DNA from: Phycisphaerae bacterium
Lineage (GTDB): Bacteria; Planctomycetota; Phycisphaerae; Phycisphaerales; UBA1924
DNA length: 64,000 nucleotides
Direction of reading: 5' to 3'
Assembly (NCBI GenBank): GCA_014192545.1
Contig: BJHL01000002.1
Coordinates: 574,863 to 638,862, forward strand
Shown: piece by piece, positions 34,985-45,107 of the stretch
How the letters are laid out: each line of letters starts with the position of its first letter
Position numbering within the stretch: the first letter of the stretch is position 1
The notes under the pieces: model-generated
Database searches by the model: none
The model's input: only the letters and a program-made list of their open reading frames with translations
Told to the model about the DNA's origin: nothing
Made by a program: the position numbers and the translations under genes

Positions 34985-35005
34985 GCCCGGGCTTTTAGCC
35001 CGGGC
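34985..35005. repeat. Small GC palindrome GCCCGGGC-TTTTA-GCCCGGGC
   Basis: An 8-bp stem with loop TTTTA lies between rsmG and the downstream zinc-ribbon gene. It may serve as a transcription terminator for the minus-strand gene at 35032 or be a small dispersed element. Confidence 0.5.
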
Positions 35006-35031
35006 GAAAAACTCCAAATCTCCCCCGTCCC

Positions 35032-35727
35032 TCACACAACCGCATGCGGATTCTCCTCCCCGCACTCGGGACAAACCTGCAACCGCTGCACCTCATATCC
35101 GCACCCGCGGCACAATCCCCGGCCCTTTCGCAGTTCCCGTCGCACATATCGCACCAGCGCAATACACCCGCCCACGGAACCGGCAATCACCACAATGTTC
35201 GCAGCCCACTGCAAAGGCCGCATCCGATACGGCACCACGCGAATCGATCGATAGTTCACTGGAGTCTGCCCGCGTGGCCAAACCGCGCCGCCATCGATTC
35301 CCACGAAGGAGACGTTCGCTCGACCCAACGCTCTATCCGTCTCAATCAAACACGTCCAACTGCGAAACGGCAAACCGAAATACCGCTGCTGCGAAAACTT
35401 TGCGCGCTTCTCCGCATCCGCAAACGCCCCCGACTTATACCAACGCTCCGGTATCTGCACGTTAGGCGTGCCAGCGTTTGAACCACTCTGGTCCGTTGCC
35501 AGCCACCACGTAAACCATGCTCCACTACGCACGCTTACATCGTAATCGATGATGTATCGCTGCCCCGACTCGCATTTACGCACCGCGTCTCGCCATCCTG
35601 GCCTATCCCACGGCACCCACAACGCCTGCTGCCCCTGCAACAGCCCCACCAACGCATCAACCCCAATTGCAAAAACAACGAGCGCAGCCGCAACGCGAAC
35701 AACCGCCCTCGCACCCTTTCGTTCCAT
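35032..35727 (-). CDS. Membrane protein with C-terminal zinc ribbon
   Basis: A 231-residue protein with an N-terminal membrane segment (VVRVAAALVVFAIGVDALVG), an extracytoplasmic region of about 120 residues, a second membrane segment (PLQWAANIVVIAGSVGGCIALV), and a C-terminal cytoplasmic zinc ribbon CRGCGYEVQRLQVCPECGE. The ribbon is of the same kind as in the genes at 3547, 4076 and 9199, but here it comes at the end. Function unknown. Confidence 0.65.
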   Translation of the reverse strand: MERKGARAVVRVAAALVVFAIGVDALVGLLQGQQALWVPWDRPGWRDAVRKCESGQRYIIDYDVSVRSGAWFTWWLATDQSGSNAGTPNVQIPERWYKSGAFADAEKRAKFSQQRYFGLPFRSWTCLIETDRALGRANVSFVGIDGGAVWPRGQTPVNYRSIRVVPYRMRPLQWAANIVVIAGSVGGCIALVRYVRRELRKGRGLCRGCGYEVQRLQVCPECGEENPHAVV

Positions 35728-35810
35728 TTGCCGCTCACTTCGTTCACGCCGCTGGCCACGTATCCACTTGAGGCCACCAGCCCACGTGTGAGATTATGCA
35801 AATTGATTCG

Positions 35811-36368
35811 CTACACAATCGGCATCACCGCAAACACGCGTTCATCCACTTGGCGTACGCGAAGTCCAACATCTACCGGCAACATGCGGCGACTAAAGTC
35901 GCAACACGCCTCCAGCGATTCTGTGGTGCAAAGAGCCAGCGGCGGCACTTTCTCAGCAACAAGCACAACCGCCCAGCCGCGCCATGTTGATCCCCACCCG
36001 CCCGGTTTCAGAACCGAAATCGGCACGATCTGAAACTCAACATCTTGCGTCGCAACTCGCCACATTCGCTTGCCAAACAGCGACGCTTTCGTTACAACCA
36101 CTTCACCTTCATGAGAAAACGCGACGACCAACCGACTGGACAATCGCAAAACCGCGTACAGCCCAAGTCCACTCGCAAGCAGCGCGATACATACCGCTCC
36201 CCCCGCCATCTGCCAGCTCACCAGTAAGCTCGCGACCACTGCCATGACCACCGCAGCGCCGCCACTCGCGAGGCCGCGCGAATTGCCGCGCAGAACCAAC
36301 TCACTCGCATCTTTCGTCCCGATGCTTCGCATCGCGTACGGCGGCAGCCTGACTGTGATGAACGACAT
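35811..36368 (-). CDS. Two-TM hypothetical membrane protein
   Basis: A 185-residue protein starting at ATG 36366-36368 (a TTG one codon upstream is less likely), with AGGAG 8 nt before it. Two adjacent membrane segments (about GGAAVVMAVVASLLVSWQMAG and AVCIALLASGLGLYAVL) are followed by a cytoplasmic beta-rich region resembling a PH-like domain (RLVVAFSHEGEVVVTKASLFG). No family is recognised with confidence. Confidence 0.55.
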   Translation of the reverse strand: MSFITVRLPPYAMRSIGTKDASELVLRGNSRGLASGGAAVVMAVVASLLVSWQMAGGAVCIALLASGLGLYAVLRLSSRLVVAFSHEGEVVVTKASLFGKRMWRVATQDVEFQIVPISVLKPGGWGSTWRGWAVVLVAEKVPPLALCTTESLEACCDFSRRMLPVDVGLRVRQVDERVFAVMPIV

Positions 36369-36556
36369 CAACCATGCTCCTGCAGAAAGCCATCATGCTA
36401 GTGACATCACCCGCTCGAAGTCTGCATCGCAAGCGGGATGGGGTGCCGGGGAAGGGCGGCAGCCCTTCCCGGCGTTGGTCGATCTGTTGCTTGCTGGCGT
36501 TGCGGCTCGTGTGCGTGCAAAGATTGTCGCGGTAAGCAGAGGCATCGCCGCGCTCG

Positions 36557-36586
36557 CACCGACCCGCTCAGAGCAGCGGATCGGTG
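36557..36586 (+). repeat. Dispersed palindrome, copy B
   Basis: Arms CACCGACCCGCT and AGCGGATCGGTG (one mismatch in 12) around the loop CAGAGC, followed by GGCACG. The loop is identical to that of copy C at 58689-58720. Confidence 0.75.
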
Positions 36587-36642
36587 GCACGGGCTGTTGC
36601 GGCTTTGCAGGGCTGCATGGTGCCAAGTGCCCGAGCACGAAG

Positions 36643-36687
36643 TAAAAACCAAAAAAGATACGGGCCCGAGTCCACGACTCAGGCCCG
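36643..36687 (-). terminator. Rho-independent terminator of the LuxR-type gene
   Basis: Read on the minus strand: a stem of 11 bp with one mismatch (CGGGCCTGAGT/ACTCGGGCCCG, loop CGTGG) followed by a T-rich tail (TATCTTTTTTGGTTTTT). It lies 77 nt after the stop of the regulator gene at 36764. Confidence 0.75.
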
Positions 36688-36705
36688 CTTTGCATTTGCT
36701 CTTCC

Positions 36706-36753
36706 CACTCCGCACTCTGGTACTCCGGTACTCCGGTACTCCGGTACTCTGCC
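36706..36753 (-). repeat. 8-bp tandem array, GGAGTACC type
   Basis: On the plus strand the word GGTACTCC is repeated four times, with degenerate copies on both sides. On the minus strand it reads GGAGTACC, the same core as the inverted arrays at 46959-47060. It lies directly after the LuxR-type gene's stop. Confidence 0.7.
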
Positions 36754-36763
36754 TTCCCCGCCT

Positions 36764-37432
36764 TTACATCTTCTGCACCTGTGCAATCCGCGGCACATCG
36801 CGCTCCGTCAAACCACACCGGCGGATCATGATCGACGCCGTCAGTTGCCCCTCGCAGCCCATTTTGGCGTACAGCGACTTCTTGTGGCTCGCCACCGTTT
36901 CCAGCGAACGTGTCAAGGCATCGGCGATTTGCTTGGCATCCATACCCAGGCCGATGCGCACGGCGATTTCGCTCTCGCGTGGCGTGAGCTGCGCGAGCTT
37001 GCCGTAGTCGTTCCACGCCGCTTCGATATAGTTGAAGTCTTGGAACGCCGCTGGATCAATCACGCCCTCTAAGGCTTCATGGAACGCACCAACCAGGGTC
37101 TCTTCCGGGTTTGTCACGTCAACGGCGGGAAAGAAGTGCGTTATGTGCTGCAAACCGCGAATCACACAGCGCACCACCATCGGCTCCCGCGATGCAGCTA
37201 CCTCGCGCAGATATCCAATCCGCTCGCGTCCTGCGACTTCACCGAGAATATCGCAAAGATTGCGACCCGCCGCCGAGCCATTTCGAGCCTCTGGCCCCAT
37301 TAACGTCCGTGTGAATACCGGCGACATGTAGCGGACGTCGCCGTCGATGGTGAACACGCTCGCCATGAGCGTGCTGTGCGTGAAAAACGAAACGGGGTAC
37401 CGGTTCGATAAATCTCGAAATGCTGTCGACAC
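36764..37432 (-). CDS. PAS-like sensor with LuxR-type HTH domain
   Basis: A 222-residue transcription factor. Residues about 15-120 look like a PAS or related sensory fold (ASVFTIDGDVRYMSPVFTRTL, then FFPAVDVTNPEETLVGAFHE). A GerE/LuxR helix-turn-helix follows: LTPRESEIAVRIGLGMDAKQIADAL then ETVASHKKSLYAKM, residues about 150-205. It probably regulates genes in response to a small signal, but target and ligand are unknown. The start is GTG 37432 with GGAGG 4 nt upstream. It has no partner kinase nearby and a well-formed terminator. Confidence 0.75.
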   Translation of the reverse strand: MSTAFRDLSNRYPVSFFTHSTLMASVFTIDGDVRYMSPVFTRTLMGPEARNGSAAGRNLCDILGEVAGRERIGYLREVAASREPMVVRCVIRGLQHITHFFPAVDVTNPEETLVGAFHEALEGVIDPAAFQDFNYIEAAWNDYGKLAQLTPRESEIAVRIGLGMDAKQIADALTRSLETVASHKKSLYAKMGCEGQLTASIMIRRCGLTERDVPRIAQVQKM

Positions 37433-37657
37433 TGATCCTCCGTTGCGTCACGGCGAGCCCAAAGTCAACATTATCTGCATAAAGCTGGTGGAAGCCATTA
37501 CCCTATGTTAGGTGAATTTCTGTTTTGACAGATGCAGTTCTGACGCAATTGGCTGAGCAATAACGCTCAAAGTGAGCATGCTGCCCGCTGCCACGCATCT
37601 TCATCCCGCAATCGCGTCCGCCAACTCCCCGCCTCTTCACTTCCGCCCGCTCATCCC

Positions 37658-37663
37658 TACCTT
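37658..37663 (+). promoter_or_regulatory. Putative leaderless -10 box TACCTT
   Basis: TACCTT, 5 nt before the ATG of gpmI at 37669, in a pyrimidine-rich stretch without a ribosome site. Confidence 0.55.
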
Positions 37664-37668
37664 GCCGC

Positions 37669-39336
<1,668 letters not shown>

Positions 39337-39501
39337 GAAGGCACAAGCAAATGGCCTGGTCCCACTCACCGCGGTCGCCGGACAATCCTTCACCAGCACA
39401 AAGATTCAATAGAGAATTTCCGAGCCCCGTCGCAACCTGCCCTTCGCGCGCCGGTAAACGACTCCTGCATGCACATCCGCCAGCATGCAGGAGTTTCACG
39501 T

Positions 39502-41214
39502 ATGCCCCGCGCCGCCATCCTCGGACTCGTCATGACCTCCGCCGCAATCGCTCAGCCGCAGGTCCAAATCATCGCACGAACAGGACAACCCGCCCCTGGC
39601 ATGCCCAACGCCGCGTTGTTTACGGAGGTTGACCGCCCCGTCATCGCCAATGACGGCACCATCGTCTTCCGCGGTGCGACCAACGGCCCAATCGGCGAAA
39701 ACACCGGCCTTTGGCGCGTCGCACCCAACGCAGCCGCAACGCTCGTCGTCCGCGAAGGCGCATTCGCAACCGCACTCAACCGCTTCGGCGACTTTGGCGC
39801 GGTGAGGTTCCCCACACCACCTACTTACTCCCTGAGCCACACAGGCCACCTCAGTTTCGTGTCACTACTTCTGACGCCAGAATCGCGAGCAGTTTCCGTC
39901 AGCGCATGGACGACACGCACAGGAACACCCCAGCTCCTGGGCCGCAATTCACAAGCTGTCTCGCCCGCTTCAGTTGGAACAATTTCTAGCGTACAGACGC
40001 CGCTTAGCACCACGACCGGCTACACCGTCCTCCTCAGTTCTCTCTCCAGGTTTTCCCCACCGCCGACGTCACTCCTTCGCGACACTGTCGGCGGCATCCC
40101 GCGCGAAGTACTACTTACCGCGGCCCAACAAATCCCAGGCGGATCTCGTTTTTACGGATCGATTCAGTCGGCGGCGCTGAACAACAGTGGCACCGCGCTC
40201 GTCGCAACATTCGACAACATTTCTTCGAATTCAACCAATATTCCCACGCTCGTCCGTGTAGGTCCCAACGCAGTTCAGGAAGTTCTGATCGATGGGGTCT
40301 TGTTCACAAATACCCTACCCGGCGGCGGTCGCTTCAGTTCAATCACTGATGTCGCACTCGCCGACGACGGCTCGTATGCCTTCACTGCAACCCGAAGTAC
40401 AACGCCGGTTCCACCCGAACCTGACACATATCTCTTCGCATCACGCGATGGACAAACGCAAGTCGTCCTCACACGTAACCAGCCGATTCCGGGCCTGCGT
40501 GCAGACGAAGTCGTCACCCAGTGGTCACAAGTTCAGCTCACAACCTCTGGTGAGATCTTCACCATCCTGGACATTCGCAATACCCAAACATCGCTCACGC
40601 GCCGCGTCGCCGCCATCTATCGACGCACCAACTGGGTCATCCTCGCAGGCGCAGGCGACCTCGCGCCAGGTTTCGCTGGCGGCAGATTCGGCGAGATTCG
40701 CGGCACCATCGCTTCAAACGGCATCGTTGCCATTACCGCGCTTGTCCTCAATTCAACTGGAGGCACCATCGGCGAAGGTACTTGGATCACATCGCCCTCG
40801 CGCGGCCTCACACTGCTCATGCGTGACCGCTTGCTCGTTGACGTTGACGAAGGACCCGCCGAAGACTTCCGATTGCTGCGCCCCAGTTGGTTCAGCAGCA
40901 ACGAACTAGTCTGCGTCGAAGCGGCACCAATCAACGCCGACGGCACCATGACTGTCGTACTCGCGGAAGATAACACTCCGTTCTTCGCCATCGCTCGCAT
41001 CACGCCCCAATCACAATGCGACAGCATCGACTTCAACCGCAACGGCGTCTTTCCCGAAGATCAAGATGTCATTGACTTCTTCACCACGCTCGCCGGCGGA
41101 ACATGCCCGTACGTCGAACCCTGCGATATCGACTTCAACAACAACACCGTCTTTCCAGAAGATCAGGATGTCATCGACTTTTTCGCAACACTCGCAGGCG
41201 ACACGTGCCTCTGA
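39502..41214 (+). CDS. Secreted protein with paired dockerin-like C-terminus
   Basis: A 570-residue protein. The start at ATG 39502 (MPRAAILGLVMTSAAIAQ) is set by AGGAG 8 nt upstream and gives a compact signal peptide; an ATG 33 nt upstream is less likely. The body is beta-rich with Kelch- or HAF-like repeats (IARTGQPAPGM, LVVREGAFA, LTRNQPIPGLRADEV). The last 60 residues are two Cys-bounded modules, SIDFNRNGVFPEDQDVIDFF and DIDFNNNTVFPEDQDVIDFF, ending GDTCL, almost identical to those of the gene at 14881. They are probable calcium-binding or anchoring modules. Function of the body unknown. Confidence 0.7.
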   Translation: MPRAAILGLVMTSAAIAQPQVQIIARTGQPAPGMPNAALFTEVDRPVIANDGTIVFRGATNGPIGENTGLWRVAPNAAATLVVREGAFATALNRFGDFGAVRFPTPPTYSLSHTGHLSFVSLLLTPESRAVSVSAWTTRTGTPQLLGRNSQAVSPASVGTISSVQTPLSTTTGYTVLLSSLSRFSPPPTSLLRDTVGGIPREVLLTAAQQIPGGSRFYGSIQSAALNNSGTALVATFDNISSNSTNIPTLVRVGPNAVQEVLIDGVLFTNTLPGGGRFSSITDVALADDGSYAFTATRSTTPVPPEPDTYLFASRDGQTQVVLTRNQPIPGLRADEVVTQWSQVQLTTSGEIFTILDIRNTQTSLTRRVAAIYRRTNWVILAGAGDLAPGFAGGRFGEIRGTIASNGIVAITALVLNSTGGTIGEGTWITSPSRGLTLLMRDRLLVDVDEGPAEDFRLLRPSWFSSNELVCVEAAPINADGTMTVVLAEDNTPFFAIARITPQSQCDSIDFNRNGVFPEDQDVIDFFTTLAGGTCPYVEPCDIDFNNNTVFPEDQDVIDFFATLAGDTCL

Positions 41215-41232
41215 TCAACCCACGAGGCAACC

Positions 41233-42291
41233 TCACAACTTGATCTTGATCCCCTCGTTCTTGTACTTCTCCAACATCTGCTGCGCCTCATCCAGCGCCT
41301 TATCCAGCCGCTTCGCCGCATCATCCAAGTTGCGATACAAATCGGGATTGTTCACCAGTTGCCCCAGAGTCCCCTTGCCGCTGTTCACAGCTTCCAGCGT
41401 CTTCGCCAACTCTTCACCCGCCGCTCGCACCTTGTCCAGCGAACCATTCGCACTCGCCGCCAACTCGTTCAGCTTCTCACTCGCGCCGCGCACTTCTTTG
41501 CCCACGCTCTCCACAGTTTCGTTCGTCGTCTGCGCCGTCGTCGTCCACGCCTGCGCCAGCGTCTTGGCTTCCGCCAGCACACTATCAGCCTTGTTCACAA
41601 CTTCCCGAAACTGCGTCCGCAGTTGATCATCCGCCAGCCACACATTCGCACTCGTCACCGCCACATCAATCCGCGCCAGCGTGCTGCGCAAGTTCGGATC
41701 CTTCCCGCCTTGCACATCCGCCAACGTCCGCGGCTCCACCAGTTCATTCAGCCGCTTGCCCAGCGTCGTGTACTCCACCGCCAACGCATCAATCTTCGCC
41801 GCCGTACTACTAAACTGCGCCAGCGGCCCTTCCACAATCTGCTTGATCGACCCTAGCAGCGTCTCGGGCGCGCCGCCGTCCATCACTTCGCCATCCTTCA
41901 CCACATCGCGAAGTTGTTCGCTTGTCAAATCAATCGTCACAAACTCCAACGTTGAGCCGCCCACAAATCCGCGATCCAGACTGATCTTGCTCGCCCGCGG
42001 AATATCAATACTCCGCTTGATGCGCACCTTCAGCATCGCCCCCGCCGTCTCGCCCGCACTCGCCCCAATCATCGCCTTGCTCTCAATCACCTGCCCCACC
42101 TTCACGCCATTGAGCGTCACCGGACTGGTCTCATCCAGCCCGCCCGCGTTCGCCACGCGCATCTGAAATTCATAATTCCGCTCCGCCAGCGGCATGAGTT
42201 CCCCAAAGAAAATCAACGTCAAAATCAACCCCGCCAGCGAAGCCAGCGCAACCACGCCCGTCAATAAATCCCGCAAAAACAACCTGTTCAC
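41233..42291 (-). CDS. MCE (MlaD-like) domain protein
   Basis: A 352-residue protein with an N-terminal membrane anchor (LLTGVVALASLAGLILTLIFFG), then an MCE domain (about 40-130: FQMRVANAGGLDETSPVTLNGVKVGQVIES), then a long helical tail with alternating hydrophobic residues (LNELAASANGSLDKVRAAGEEL). MCE proteins bind phospholipids and pass them between inner and outer membranes. Its start overlaps the stop of the upstream ATPase by 4 nt, so the two are translationally coupled. Convergent with the gene at 39502. Confidence 0.85.
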   Translation of the reverse strand: MNRLFLRDLLTGVVALASLAGLILTLIFFGELMPLAERNYEFQMRVANAGGLDETSPVTLNGVKVGQVIESKAMIGASAGETAGAMLKVRIKRSIDIPRASKISLDRGFVGGSTLEFVTIDLTSEQLRDVVKDGEVMDGGAPETLLGSIKQIVEGPLAQFSSTAAKIDALAVEYTTLGKRLNELVEPRTLADVQGGKDPNLRSTLARIDVAVTSANVWLADDQLRTQFREVVNKADSVLAEAKTLAQAWTTTAQTTNETVESVGKEVRGASEKLNELAASANGSLDKVRAAGEELAKTLEAVNSGKGTLGQLVNNPDLYRNLDDAAKRLDKALDEAQQMLEKYKNEGIKIKL

Positions 42292-43169
42292 GACTCGCTC
42301 TTTTCTTGTGTAGTCCTTGCCGCCTTGCCCCGCTTGAACATCCTCGGATTCGCCGCATCTTCCTCAACACGCAGCGAACTCTTCTCCGTCTCCGCCATTC
42401 CCGGCTCATCATCCGCGCAGTACGTCCCCGTCAAGAAGTGTTGTATGCGTGCATCCTCGCTCCGCGCCAAATTATCAAACGGCCCATCCGCTGCAACCTT
42501 GCCCCCAAGCAACATCACCACGCGATCCGCCACATGCTTCGCGCTCGCCAAGTCATGCGTTACCACAATATTGGTCACATTGAACTTCTCGCGCAGCCGC
42601 ACAATCAAATCATCAATCCCCGCGCTTCGAATCGGGTCCAATCCCGTCGTCGGCTCATCAAACAAAATCACCCGAGGCCGCATCACCAGCGCCCTCGCAA
42701 TCGCCACGCGCTTGCGCTGCCCGCCCGAAAGCTGGCTAGGCAGCTTCAACTGCACGCCTTGCAAATCCACCGTCTCCAAAACTTCCGCAATCCGCTCACG
42801 CCGCTGAGCCGGCGTCAGCTTCGTGTGCTCAATCAGCGGAAACGCGATGTTGTCTTCCACGCTCATGCTGTCGAACAGCGCGCCCATCTGAAAGACCAGC
42901 CCAATCTGCAGCCGCACCGGCGCCAGCTCATCTTCATCAAGCTGATCCACCCGCGTGTCACCAAAATACACTGCCCCCGCATCAGGTCGCAGCAATCCCA
43001 CAATGTGCTTGAGCATCACACTCTTGCCGCACCCGCTGGGCCCCATCACCACAGTCGTCTTCGCTTCCTCAAACGCAAGCGTGACGCCATCCAGCACGAC
43101 CTGCGTGCCAAACCGCTTGCAAACTCCTTCGAGCCGCACGATCCCAGATTGACCAGTTGCTTGCACCAT
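42288..43169 (-). CDS. MlaF-like ABC transporter ATP-binding protein
   Basis: A 293-residue ABC ATPase with Walker A GPSGCGKS, signature LSGGQRKR, Walker B RVILFDEPTTGLDP and switch VTHDLASAKHV. The closest named family is MlaF, the ATPase of the Mla phospholipid transport system, because it is paired with an MCE protein. The start is ATG 43167-43169; an upstream in-frame start would overlap the divergent NUDIX gene. The C-terminal 45 residues are a charged extension. No MlaE-type permease gene lies in the window, so it must be elsewhere or absent from this operon. Confidence 0.8.
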   Translation of the reverse strand: MVQATGQSGIVRLEGVCKRFGTQVVLDGVTLAFEEAKTTVVMGPSGCGKSVMLKHIVGLLRPDAGAVYFGDTRVDQLDEDELAPVRLQIGLVFQMGALFDSMSVEDNIAFPLIEHTKLTPAQRRERIAEVLETVDLQGVQLKLPSQLSGGQRKRVAIARALVMRPRVILFDEPTTGLDPIRSAGIDDLIVRLREKFNVTNIVVTHDLASAKHVADRVVMLLGGKVAADGPFDNLARSEDARIQHFLTGTYCADDEPGMAETEKSSLRVEEDAANPRMFKRGKAARTTQEKSES

Positions 43170-43206
43170 CTTCACCCAATTGCCGCCGCGACGCCGCTGC
43201 CTCAAC

Positions 43207-43212
43207 TACGAT
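43207..43212 (+). promoter_or_regulatory. Putative leaderless -10 box TACGAT
   Basis: TACGAT, 7 nt before the ATG of the NUDIX gene at 43220. Confidence 0.45.
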
Positions 43213-43219
43213 TGCTCTG

Positions 43220-43813
43220 ATGCCACCGCCGCATGTTAGTCGCGACAAACCTGACCCCGCCACTCCGCCACGCAAGATCACGCGCACTTTGCTGCGAACT
43301 GGCGTGAAATTCAACATCGAACTCCTCGAAACCACAGGCCGCGACGGCACACGCCTCTCACGCGAAGTCATCCGCCACCCTGGCTCGGTGATCATCCTCC
43401 CCATTCTCGAAACCCCAACCGGCCCGCAAATCGTCCTCATCGAAAACTTTCGCCTCTCCACCGAATCCAAACTCCTCGAACTCCCCGCCGGCACCCGCAC
43501 CCCAAACGAAGACCCCGCCCTCTGTGCCGCCCGCGAACTCATCGAAGAAACCGGCTACCAAGCCGCCACCTTGACGCACATCACAACTTTCCTCACCGCC
43601 CCAGGCCTGACCGACGAAGCCATGGCCTTCTTCCTCGCAACCAACCTCACCCCCGTGGGCCAACACCTCGAAAACGACGAAGACATCACCGTCAAACTCG
43701 TCTCGCCCAGCCAAGCCTTCGCCATGATGTTGAAAGGCGAGATTCACGATGCCAAAACAATGCTGGCCCTTCTCCTCGCGAGAGATCGCGCCATCCTGCC
43801 GATAATCCCCTAA
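43220..43813 (+). CDS. NUDIX hydrolase, ADP-ribose pyrophosphatase-like
   Basis: A 197-residue protein with a complete NUDIX box, GTRTPNEDPALCAARELIEETGYQA (given here as positions about 90-114: G, E, REL, EE, G), preceded by VILPILETPTGPQIVLIENFR and followed by TFLTAPGLTDEAMAFFLA, the pattern of ADP-ribose or ADP-sugar pyrophosphatases. It hydrolyses a nucleoside diphosphate linked to another group using Mg. It diverges from the MlaF-like gene, with a shared 50-nt promoter region. Confidence 0.85.
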   Translation: MPPPHVSRDKPDPATPPRKITRTLLRTGVKFNIELLETTGRDGTRLSREVIRHPGSVIILPILETPTGPQIVLIENFRLSTESKLLELPAGTRTPNEDPALCAARELIEETGYQAATLTHITTFLTAPGLTDEAMAFFLATNLTPVGQHLENDEDITVKLVSPSQAFAMMLKGEIHDAKTMLALLLARDRAILPIIP

Positions 43814-43860
43814 GTCAAATTCCCCTCCCCGCTTCCGCTCCCAAACGCATCGACTAACCC

Positions 43861-45042
43861 ATGGGCATTTACGACCGCCAATACACCCAAGTCCCCGCCG
43901 AACGCTCCAGCTTCTTCTCACGGATGATGTCCGTGACCGGCTGGATCATCATCATCAACGTTGCCATCTTCGTTATCCAATTCTTCCTCACCAACACCAA
44001 AGGCCTGCGCGAAACCACAGGCCTGCCCATGCTGGAACGCAACGCTCTCAATGTCAAGGCCCTGAGCACCGATCCAAAACTCGACATCAACCCCACATAC
44101 TTCGACATCGATACTTCCGCGCCCGGCCCTAACCCGGGACTTGTTCCATCTGAGAAGAGCACGCCCAACGCCTCCGTGATCGGTGCTCGCGTCGGCAGAT
44201 TCATTCTCGACAAATCCGTACAGCCCCCCAGCCTCGTCGGCTTCGCGTACTACGAAGTCCGCGACGCCATCTCCACCCTAGGCCACTTTTCAACCTACAT
44301 GGGCTTCCAACGCCTCGAAGTCTGGCGCCTCATCACCTTCCAATTCCTCCACGGCAGCTTCCTCCACATCGCCTTCAACATGCTGGGCCTCTGGATGTTC
44401 GGCCGCATCGTCGAAGATCACCTCGGTCGCAAAAAGTATCTCGCCTTCTACCTCATCTGCGGCATCTGCGGCGGCCTCATGTATCTCATCCTCAACGGCC
44501 TTGGCGCACTCTTCCTCAAACAAGGCTGGCCGCCCCTCCCAGGTCTCCTCATCAACAGCACCACGACCCCGCTCGTCGGTGCCAGCGCAGGCGTCTTCGG
44601 CGTCATCATGGCCTGCGCCTACTTCGAGCCCGACGTCCGCATCCAACTCCTCTTCCCGCCCGTCCCCATGCGCATGAAAGTCTTCGCCTACGCCTACGTG
44701 GGCCTCGCCATCGTCATGGTCCTCTTTGGCGCGAAAAACGCCGGCGGCGAAGCTGCCCACATAGGCGGCGCAATTGCTGGCTACTTCTTTTCGCGCAACA
44801 GCCACCTCCTCCTCGACTTCTTCGACGTCGTAGGCGATAGCCGCAAAGGCCCCAAATCCAAAACCGCCGTCGACAAAGTCCTCAAGCCCGCCAAAGCCGA
44901 GTTCAGCGAAAAAGAACAATCCATCTTCGCCGAAGTCGATCGCATCCTTGCCAAGCAACGCGAACAAGGCGTCCAAAGCCTGACCACCAGCGAAAAAGAA
45001 ACCCTCCGCAAAGCCACCGACATTCTCAATCGCAAAACCTAA
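43861..45042 (+). CDS. Rhomboid-family intramembrane serine protease
   Basis: A 393-residue protein with six to seven membrane segments. It has the classic VWRLITFQFLHGSFLHIAFNML stretch, catalytic Ser in GASAGVFG, and catalytic His in AAHIGGAIAGYFF. An unusual hydrophilic insertion of about 80 residues separates the first membrane segment from the rest, and a 90-residue Lys/Glu-rich cytoplasmic tail follows. It cleaves transmembrane substrates within the membrane; the substrate is unknown. It lies 47 nt after the NUDIX gene and may be cotranscribed with it. Confidence 0.9.
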   Translation: MGIYDRQYTQVPAERSSFFSRMMSVTGWIIIINVAIFVIQFFLTNTKGLRETTGLPMLERNALNVKALSTDPKLDINPTYFDIDTSAPGPNPGLVPSEKSTPNASVIGARVGRFILDKSVQPPSLVGFAYYEVRDAISTLGHFSTYMGFQRLEVWRLITFQFLHGSFLHIAFNMLGLWMFGRIVEDHLGRKKYLAFYLICGICGGLMYLILNGLGALFLKQGWPPLPGLLINSTTTPLVGASAGVFGVIMACAYFEPDVRIQLLFPPVPMRMKVFAYAYVGLAIVMVLFGAKNAGGEAAHIGGAIAGYFFSRNSHLLLDFFDVVGDSRKGPKSKTAVDKVLKPAKAEFSEKEQSIFAEVDRILAKQREQGVQSLTTSEKETLRKATDILNRKT

Positions 45043-45095
45043 CTCGAGCATTCACCCCCTCACCTCTACACCCCCTCACGAACCCACCCTTCCCC

Positions 45096-45101
45096 TACCC
45101 T
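45096..45101 (+). promoter_or_regulatory. Putative leaderless -10 box TACCCT
   Basis: TACCCT, 6 nt before the GTG start of the YgfZ gene at 45108. Confidence 0.5.
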
Positions 45102-45107
45102 CCCTCA

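Larger units (their letters stand above)
36369..36763. other. Gene-free interval rich in hairpins and repeats
   Basis: This 395-nt stretch holds no convincing gene. It contains a long hairpin (36445-36473, GCCGGGGAAGGGC against GCCCTTCCCGGC, one bulge), palindrome copy B, the terminator of the downstream LuxR-type gene, and a GGTACTCC tandem array. Confidence 0.6.
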
